Of a stretch of DNA of 11,673 bases, positions 6,593 through 11,673 are shown in pieces. Each line of letters opens with the position of its first letter. Position 1 is the first letter of the stretch. The notes below the pieces were generated by a model. The model was given only the letters and a program-made list of their open reading frames with translations, was not told the DNA's origin and made no database searches. The position numbers and the translations under genes are program-made. Source of the stretch: BS750m-G62 sp964577175 (GTDB lineage Bacteria; Planctomycetota; Phycisphaerae; FEN-1346); assembly GCA_964577175.1 (NCBI GenBank), contig CAZNYC010000127.1, positions 1 through 11,673 on the forward strand, in the 5' to 3' direction.

Positions 6593-7801
6593 GTGATACG
6601 CCTGCAACCGTTCATGCTTCTCACCCTCGCGTGCGGCGCGGTGTTTTCGGCGTCGACCCGCGCCGCCGAGCCGGACCATTCCCGCGTGCCCGGCGTCGTC
6701 GTCGACCACCTCCCCGCCCGCTCGAAGCGGTACGTCGGCTCGCCGAGCCTGGCGGTCCTGCCGGACGGCACGTACGTGGCGTCGCACGACATCTTCGGCC
6801 CCGGCAGCCGGCACGACCGCATGCGGGTCTTCGCCTCGACGGACCGCGGACGGACGTGGCGCAAGCGGACGGAAATCCAGGGCCAGTGGTGGTCCACCCT
6901 CTTCGTCCATCGCGGCGACCTGTACCTGATGGGCACGAGCAAACGGTACGGCGACACGGTCATTCGCCGCTCGACCGACGGCGGCAAAACGTGGACCGAG
7001 CCGAAGGACGCGGACTCCGGCCGGCTGCTCACCGGCGGCAAGTACCACTGCGCCCCGCAGCCGGTCCTGGTGCATAAGGGCCGTATCTGGCGCGGCATGG
7101 AGGACGCCGCGGGCCCCGGCGGCTGGGGCAAGCACTTCCGCGCATTCATGATGTCCGCCCCCGCCGGCGCCGACCTCCTCGTGGCCGAGCACTGGACCGC
7201 GACCAACCGCATCGGGCGCGACCCGTCGTGGCTGGACGGCACGTTCGGCGGATGGCTGGAGGGCAACGCCGTCGCCACACCCGACGGCGAGGTCGTCGAC
7301 GTGCTGCGCGTCGAGTGCCCGGCGGGCGGCAAGGCGGCCGTCGTCCGCATCGGACCGGACGGAAAGACCGCCACGTTCGACCCGGAGACGGGTTTCATCG
7401 AGTTCCCCGGCGGGGCGAAGAAGTTCACCATCCGCCGGGACCCGAAGGGCCGCCGGTACTGGACGCTCGCCAACTGGATTCCCCCGCGCCACGCGGACCA
7501 CAACGGCCGCGCCGGCAGCGTCCGGAACACGCTCGCCCTCGTGGCCTCGGACGACCTGCGGCACTGGACCGTGCGGACCGTCCTCCTGTACCATCCGGAG
7601 GTGGGGCACCACGGGTTCCAGTACCCGGACTGGCTGTTCGACGGCGCGGACCTGATCGCCGCCGTCCGGACGGCGTATGACGACGGCCTGGGCGGCGCCC
7701 ACAACGCCCACGACGCCAATTACCTGACGTTCCACCGGTTCGAGGACTTCCGCGGCCGGACGATGGCCGACGGGGCCCTGCCCGACGCGGCCAAGGAGTG
7801 A
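6593..7801 (+). CDS. Exported sialidase-like (BNR/Asp-box) protein
   Basis: 402 residues. The start is GTG at 6593, supported by gggagg (6582-6587) 5 nt upstream and by the hydrophobic signal peptide that follows (cleavage near residue 25, after RAA). The overlapping ATG at 6591 is followed at once by a stop, and an in-frame ATG at 6614 would cut into the signal. Two Asp boxes are clear: S82-T-D-R-G-R-T-W89 and S127-T-D-G-G-K-T-W134. A related S-D-D-L-x-x-W motif is at 319-325, suggesting a six-bladed propeller of the sialidase superfamily. I could not confirm a full catalytic arginine triad, so true exo-alpha-sialidase activity is doubtful; it may act on or bind another glycan. It is the first gene of the cluster. 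Its last codons contain the AAGGAG that serves the next gene. Confidence 0.9.
   Translation: MIRLQPFMLLTLACGAVFSASTRAAEPDHSRVPGVVVDHLPARSKRYVGSPSLAVLPDGTYVASHDIFGPGSRHDRMRVFASTDRGRTWRKRTEIQGQWWSTLFVHRGDLYLMGTSKRYGDTVIRRSTDGGKTWTEPKDADSGRLLTGGKYHCAPQPVLVHKGRIWRGMEDAAGPGGWGKHFRAFMMSAPAGADLLVAEHWTATNRIGRDPSWLDGTFGGWLEGNAVATPDGEVVDVLRVECPAGGKAAVVRIGPDGKTATFDPETGFIEFPGGAKKFTIRRDPKGRRYWTLANWIPPRHADHNGRAGSVRNTLALVASDDLRHWTVRTVLLYHPEVGHHGFQYPDWLFDGADLIAAVRTAYDDGLGGAHNAHDANYLTFHRFEDFRGRTMADGALPDAAKE
7793..7798 (+). promoter_or_regulatory. Ribosome binding site of GH51 gene inside the preceding gene
   Basis: AAGGAG lies in the last codons of the sialidase-like gene, immediately before its TGA (7799-7801) and 6 nt before the ATG at 7805. 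Ribosomes finishing the first gene uncover or directly reuse it, so translational coupling is likely. Confidence 0.75.
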
Positions 7802-7804
7802 CCT

Positions 7805-10219
7805 ATGCGTTACCGTTATCTCGTTTTTCTCGCGGCCGCCGTTTCCCTGAGCGCGTGCACCCTGCCCGCCACGACGGGCTCTGCGACCGAGGCGGTAAAC
7901 CTGCTGCCCAACCCCTCGTTCGAGAAGGGCGCAGGCGACAGCCCCGCCGACTGGAAGCACGGCTCCTGGGCGGGCAAGGGCGAGTGGCGCTGGGCCGACA
8001 CCGGCCGCTCGGGCGGCCGGGCCGTCGGCATCGAATCCGCCGACGGGGCCGACATCGCCTGGGCCGCCACCGCGGCCGTCGAGCCGCTGGCGCGGTATCG
8101 CCTCTCGGGGTACATCAAGACCGAGAACGTCCGGACGAAGGACGGCGCCCACGGGGCCCTCATGAACGTCCATAACCTCCAGCGCGTCAAGACGGAGGCC
8201 GTTACGGGCACCCGGGACTGGACGAAGGTCGAGGTCACGTTCGAGACGGCGGACCAGGACACCCTCCAGGTCAACTGCCTCTTCGGCGGATGGGGCCTCG
8301 CGACCGGCAAGGCGTGGTGGGACGACGTGAGGCTCGAGAAGATCGGCGAGCGCGAGATGCCCGAGCCCGCCGTCCGCATCGACGCCGCCAAGACGAGCGA
8401 GCCGATCTCGAAGTACGTGTACGGCCAGTTCATCGAGCACCTGGGCCGGTGCATCTACGGCGGCATCTGGGCCGAGATGCTCCTGGACCGCAAGTTCTTC
8501 CACCCCGTCACACCCGACTACGACCCGTACGGCGACGGGCGGCGGCCGACGGAGGAGGCCCCCTTCCCCATCCTCAAGGCCTCGCCGTGGGAAGCCGTCG
8601 GCAAGAAGGGCGCGGTGACGATGGTGAAGGAGGGCTCGTTCGTCGGCGACCACACGCCGCGCATCGCCCCCGGCGGCGGCATCGCCCAGCACGACCTCGG
8701 CCTCGTGAAGGGCAAGGAGTACGTGGGCTACGTGTGGCTGAAGCCCGCCGGCGACCAGGGCACGCTCCGCGTCACCCTGGCCTGGGGCGACGGGGCGGAC
8801 GCACGGCAGAGCGTGACCGTCACCTGCAACGGCGAGGATTACGCCAGGTCACCGTTGGAGTTCCGCGCCGTGACGGACACCGTTCAGGCCGCACTCCGCA
8901 TCGAGGTCACGGGCGGCGGGCCGTGCCTGATAGGCACCGTCAGCCTTATGCCGGCGGACCACGTCGAGGGCATGCGGGCCGACACGCTGGCGCTGCTGAA
9001 GGAACTGGACTCGCCCGTCTATCGGTGGCCGGGCGGGAACTTCGTGAGCGGCTACGACTGGCAGGACGGCGTCGGTCCGCGCGACCGCCGGCCGCCACGA
9101 AAGAACCCCGCCTGGACGGGCGTGGAGTCGAACGACTTCGGCCTCCACGAGTTCCTGCACTTCTGCAAGGTCCTCGGCACCGAGCCCTACATCGCCGTCA
9201 ACTCCGGCCTGGGCGGCGCGCGGGCGGCCGCCCGGCAGGTCGAGTACGTCAACGGCCCGGCCGACTCGCCGATGGGCAAGCGCCGCGCCGAGAACGGCCG
9301 GCGCGACCCGTGGAAAGTCCGCTTCTGGGGCATCGGCAACGAGATGTACGGCGGGTGGCAACTGGGGCACATGCCGCTCGAAGACTACGCCAAGAAACAC
9401 AATGAATTTGCCGAGGCGATGCGCGAAGTGGACCCGTCCGTCGAACTCGTCGCCGTGGGGGCGGCCGGCAAGTGGTCCGAGACGATGCTCCGCGAGTGCG
9501 CGGGGCACATGGACCTCATCAGCGAGCACTTCTACTGCCGCGAGAGGCCGGGCCTGGTGGGCCACGTCCGGCAGATTCCCGACGCCGTCCGCGCCAAGAC
9601 GGAGGCCCATCGCCGCTACCGCCGCCAGATCGAAGGCCTGAAGGCCAAAGATATCGATATCGCCCTCGACGAATGGAACTACTGGTACGGGCCGCACGTC
9701 TTCGGCGAACTGGGCACGCGGTACTTCCTGAAGGACGCGCTCGGCATCGCGGCGGGCCTGCACGAGATGTTCCGCGAGAGCGACCTCTTCTATATGGCGA
9801 ATTACGCCCAGACGGTGAACGTCATCGGGGCAATCAAGACCACCCGCACCGCCGCCGCCATGGAGACGACCGGCCTCGCCCTCGAGATGTACCGGCACCA
9901 CTTCGGCACGGTGCCGGTGGCGACGGAGGTCGAGGGCCTCGTCAACGCAATGGCCGCCTGGACCGACGACCGCAAGGCCCTGACGGTGGGCGTGGTAAAC
10001 CCGACGCGGCGGGCGGCGGAGATTCCGCTCGACGTGGCCGGCGCGACGCTCACCGGCAAGGGCACACGCTGGGTCCTGACGGGCGACGGGCCGCAGGCGT
10101 ACAACGATCCCGGCCGGCCGCCGGCCGTCACGGTCGAGCAGGAGGCCGTCCGCGGGAACGACAAGACCCTTGCCGTCCCGCCGTGCAGCGTTACCATCTT
10201 CCGGTTGGAGGTGGAGTAG
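7805..10219 (+). CDS. GH51 alpha-L-arabinofuranosidase, lipoprotein
   Basis: 804 residues. It is predicted to hydrolyse terminal alpha-L-arabinofuranosyl groups from arabinan, arabinoxylan or arabinogalactan with retention of configuration. A lipoprotein signal ends in L15-S-A-C18. Residues 32-179 form a CBM4/9-like beta-sandwich (NLLPNPSFE opening, WWDDVRLEKI close). The GH51 catalytic part begins near 188 (YGQFIEHLG at 206-214), with a further sandwich-like insert at about 255-390 before the YRWPGGNF motif. The acid/base is E513 in GIGNEMYG and the nucleophile is E623 in LDEWNYW. The C-terminal beta domain runs to the end. It is longer than simple GH51 enzymes (about 500 residues) because of the N-terminal module. 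It starts 3 bp after the previous stop, so it shares an operon with the sialidase-like gene. Surface anchoring fits degradation of bulky polysaccharide outside the cell. Confidence 0.95.
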   Translation: MRYRYLVFLAAAVSLSACTLPATTGSATEAVNLLPNPSFEKGAGDSPADWKHGSWAGKGEWRWADTGRSGGRAVGIESADGADIAWAATAAVEPLARYRLSGYIKTENVRTKDGAHGALMNVHNLQRVKTEAVTGTRDWTKVEVTFETADQDTLQVNCLFGGWGLATGKAWWDDVRLEKIGEREMPEPAVRIDAAKTSEPISKYVYGQFIEHLGRCIYGGIWAEMLLDRKFFHPVTPDYDPYGDGRRPTEEAPFPILKASPWEAVGKKGAVTMVKEGSFVGDHTPRIAPGGGIAQHDLGLVKGKEYVGYVWLKPAGDQGTLRVTLAWGDGADARQSVTVTCNGEDYARSPLEFRAVTDTVQAALRIEVTGGGPCLIGTVSLMPADHVEGMRADTLALLKELDSPVYRWPGGNFVSGYDWQDGVGPRDRRPPRKNPAWTGVESNDFGLHEFLHFCKVLGTEPYIAVNSGLGGARAAARQVEYVNGPADSPMGKRRAENGRRDPWKVRFWGIGNEMYGGWQLGHMPLEDYAKKHNEFAEAMREVDPSVELVAVGAAGKWSETMLRECAGHMDLISEHFYCRERPGLVGHVRQIPDAVRAKTEAHRRYRRQIEGLKAKDIDIALDEWNYWYGPHVFGELGTRYFLKDALGIAAGLHEMFRESDLFYMANYAQTVNVIGAIKTTRTAAAMETTGLALEMYRHHFGTVPVATEVEGLVNAMAAWTDDRKALTVGVVNPTRRAAEIPLDVAGATLTGKGTRWVLTGDGPQAYNDPGRPPAVTVEQEAVRGNDKTLAVPPCSVTIFRLEVE

Positions 10220-10242
10220 GTGCGCCGGCACCGCCTTCCGTT

Positions 10243-10338
10243 GTCATTCTGAGCGAGCGCAGCGAGCGAAGAATCTCGCCGTGGGGGAGGCCTTTATGCC
10301 GTTCGCACGGCGAGATGCTTCGCTCCGCTCCGCATGAC
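10243..10338. repeat. 96-bp palindromic repeat, GTCATYCTGAG family, copy 2
   Basis: The left arm starts gtcattctgagcg (10243) and the right arm ends gctccgcatgac (10338). The inner arms gaatctcgccgtg (10271-10283) and cacggcgagatgc (10306-10318) pair with one mismatch. It shares its ends and inner arms with 6353-6451. It lies in the 155-bp gap between the GH51 and galM genes and could act as a processing or partial termination stem in their transcript. Confidence 0.8.
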
Positions 10339-10347
10339 AATCATAAT
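10319..10347 (+). promoter_or_regulatory. Possible internal promoter for galM partly inside the repeat
   Basis: CATAAT (10342-10347, 5 of 6) is preceded after 17 bp by TTCGCT (10319-10324, 3 of 6), which lies in the right arm of the palindromic repeat. Initiation near 10354 would leave about 20 nt before the ATG at 10375, including its ribosome site. The -35 is weak. Confidence 0.3.
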
Positions 10348-10374
10348 GCACGTTACGATTCAAGGAGACGCCCC

Positions 10375-11550
10375 ATGCCATCCATCGCATCCGGCCGCCT
10401 CGTCGTCATCCTGGCCCTCTGCGGCCTCGCGCTCGCATCCTGCCAGAAACAGGAGGAACCCGCCATGGAACCCGGACCGAAAGACGAACAGGCCGCCGGC
10501 GGCGGCATCGGCATCAGCGAAACCGTCTACGGCAAGATGCCCGACGGGCGGGACGTCCACCTCTACACGCTCACGAACTCCAACGGTATGCGCGTCACAC
10601 TCACCGACTACGGCGCCACGACCGTCAGCGTTGAGGTGCCGGACGCCGACGGCAACGTCGCCGACGTAACCCTCGGCTACGACACGCTCGAGGGCTGGCT
10701 CGGCAACACCTCCTACTTCGGCGCGACCGTCGGCCGGTACGCCAACCGCATCGCGGGCGGCACGTTCGACCTCGGCGGCGAGACGTACCAACTCGCCACC
10801 AACGACGGCGAGAATCACCTGCACGGCGGCGAAAAGGGATTCGACAAACGCCTCTGGGACGCCGAGATGGTCCAGACCCCCGACGGCGCCGGCGTCACGT
10901 TCACCCGCACCAGCCCCGACGGCGAGGAAGGCTACCCCGGCACCCTCCAGGTCACCGTCCTCTACTCGCTCACCAAGGACAACGAGTTCAAGGCCGCGTT
11001 CACCGCCACCACCGACGCCCCGACGGTTGTCAACCTCGCCCACCACACGTACTGGAACCTGCGGGGGCCCGCCGGCGGCGACGTGCTCGGGCACGAGTTA
11101 ATGCTGAATGCCTATAAGTACACGCCCGTGGACGAGGGCCTCATCCCCACGGGCGAACTCAAGGCGGTCGAGGGCACGCCGATGGACTTCACCGAGGCCA
11201 AGCCCATCGGGCGGGACATCGGCAAGACGGACGGCGGATACGACCACAACTTTGTGCTCCAGCGTTACGAACCGGGCACGGTCCGCCTCGCCGCCCGCGT
11301 CGCGGAGCCCACCACCGGCCGCGTCATGGAAATCCACACCGACCAGCCGGGCATCCAGTTCTACTCCGGCAACTTCCTGGACGGCACCATCACGGGCAAG
11401 GGCGATGTGCAATACGAGAAACACTTCGGCTTCTGCCTGGAGACGCAGCACTACCCGGATTCGCCGAACCAGCCGGCCTTCCCGTCCGTGACGCTGAAGC
11501 CGGGCGAAACGTATAAGCACGTGATGGTTCACACGTTCTCGGCGGAGTAA
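10375..11550 (+). CDS. galM: Aldose 1-epimerase (mutarotase), lipoprotein
   Basis: 391 residues. It interconverts alpha and beta anomers of aldoses such as galactose, glucose or arabinose. The start is ATG 10375, with AAGGAG (10362-10367) 7 nt upstream. The frame stays open far upstream into the GH51 gene, but that part is only a shadow. The signal ends in lipobox L20-A-S-C23, followed by a polar linker (to about 45), then the GalM beta-sandwich. All expected catalytic residues are visible: H150 in LHGG, H224 in NLAHHTYWNL, D290 in GYDHNF and E356 in CLETQHYPD. Typical GalM proteins are about 340 residues and cytoplasmic; the extra length here is the lipoprotein signal and linker. The residue after the lipid cysteine is Q, not D, which in the Lol rule favours the outer membrane. 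It follows the GH51 gene after 155 bp and probably processes the sugar that enzyme releases. Confidence 0.95.
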   Translation: MPSIASGRLVVILALCGLALASCQKQEEPAMEPGPKDEQAAGGGIGISETVYGKMPDGRDVHLYTLTNSNGMRVTLTDYGATTVSVEVPDADGNVADVTLGYDTLEGWLGNTSYFGATVGRYANRIAGGTFDLGGETYQLATNDGENHLHGGEKGFDKRLWDAEMVQTPDGAGVTFTRTSPDGEEGYPGTLQVTVLYSLTKDNEFKAAFTATTDAPTVVNLAHHTYWNLRGPAGGDVLGHELMLNAYKYTPVDEGLIPTGELKAVEGTPMDFTEAKPIGRDIGKTDGGYDHNFVLQRYEPGTVRLAARVAEPTTGRVMEIHTDQPGIQFYSGNFLDGTITGKGDVQYEKHFGFCLETQHYPDSPNQPAFPSVTLKPGETYKHVMVHTFSAE

Positions 11551-11553
11551 GCC

Positions 11554-11581
11554 GCGGGTGTCCGTACCCGCCGCGCCCGAA
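11554..11581 (+). repeat. REP-like hairpin module, copy 4
   Basis: It begins 3 bp after the galM stop. The stem is gcgggt/acccgc around gtccgt, followed by cgcgcccgaa. Relative to copy 1 the second stem pair has changed from T-A to C-G, so pairing is preserved. It may define the 3' end of the galM transcript. Confidence 0.7.
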
Positions 11582-11592
11582 TCGCAAATGCC

Positions 11593-11620
11593 GCGCGGTG
11601 GTCCTCCCGGGCCACCGCGC
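11593..11620. terminator. Strong hairpin downstream of galM
   Basis: gcgcggtgg (11593-11601) and ccaccgcgc (11612-11620) form a 9-bp perfect GC-rich stem around a 10-nt loop. No T-tract follows. With the hairpins on either side it is the best candidate for terminating the rightward cluster. Confidence 0.4.
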
Positions 11621-11637
11621 TGAATGCGCCGGTGCCG

Positions 11638-11656
11638 CGGATTGCCTACCAATCCG
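11638..11656. repeat. Small inverted repeat at window end
   Basis: cggattg (11638-11644) and caatccg (11650-11656) form a 7-bp perfect stem with loop cctac. It is the third hairpin in about 100 bp. It could be the start of another repeat that continues outside the window. Confidence 0.4.
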
Positions 11657-11673
11657 TGTTCTCCCGGCCGGGC

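Noticed and set aside
6593..7801. Secure assignment as a true sialidase
   Set aside because: The Asp boxes show the propeller fold, but I could not identify the arginine triad and Tyr/Glu pair needed for sialic acid cleavage.
6338..8692. 784-codon minus-strand frame antisense to the sialidase-like and GH51 genes
   Set aside because: No recognisable motif and an Arg/Val/Gly-rich shadow composition. The + strand carries Asp boxes and GH51 motifs here.
9472..10374. In-frame upstream extension of galM, apparently giving a 692-residue fusion
   Set aside because: The extension overlaps the conserved GH51 gene in another frame and would place the lipoprotein signal internally. AAGGAG, ATG 10375 and the lipobox define the true start.

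Overview
The window is high-GC DNA carrying five complete protein genes. All five products have an export signal (one Tat, two Sec, two lipoprotein). The mix is characteristic of a Planctomycetota (or related PVC) genome, probably a free-living degrader of plant or algal polysaccharide: a Tat-exported Gfo/Idh/MocA oxidoreductase, a giant rhamnosidase-N/beta-propeller/hydrazine-synthase-alpha-like/CxxCH/HEAT protein, and a secreted glycan-degradation cluster. The taxonomic assignment is inferred from gene families. There is no rRNA or other marker gene in the window.

Layout: positions 1-431 are non-coding, with a repeat hairpin and a possible promoter. A Gfo/Idh/MocA oxidoreductase gene (+) occupies 432-1778. 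A 313-bp convergent gap (1779-2091) is packed with inverted repeats. A 1349-residue multidomain gene (-) lies at 2092-6141. A 451-bp divergent intergenic region (6142-6592) holds back-to-back promoters and two repeat elements. A rightward cluster follows: sialidase-like (BNR) protein 6593-7801, GH51 alpha-L-arabinofuranosidase lipoprotein 7805-10219, and aldose 1-epimerase lipoprotein (galM) 10375-11550. The final ~120 bp is a run of three hairpins.

The + cluster reads as a small extracytoplasmic sugar-release unit. The arabinofuranosidase, carrying its own N-terminal carbohydrate-binding module, would free L-arabinose from side chains, and the epimerase would equilibrate anomers of the released sugar before uptake. 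The BNR protein probably binds or cleaves another part of the glycan. The sialidase-like and GH51 genes are 3 bp apart and probably translationally coupled. The divergent giant protein has a carbohydrate-binding-like N-terminus and a single c-type haem site, and may act in the same envelope process. Its role is unknown.

The most distinctive non-coding content is three families of short palindromic repeats that fill almost every intergenic space: (a) an 18-nt hairpin module with a conserved CGCGC tail, four copies, with a compensatory base-pair change; (b) a ~100-bp palindrome with GTCATYCTGAG-type ends, two copies; (c) a 29-bp hairpin repeat on both sides of the Gfo/Idh gene. No CRISPR array, tRNA, rRNA, transposase, phage gene or defence system was seen.
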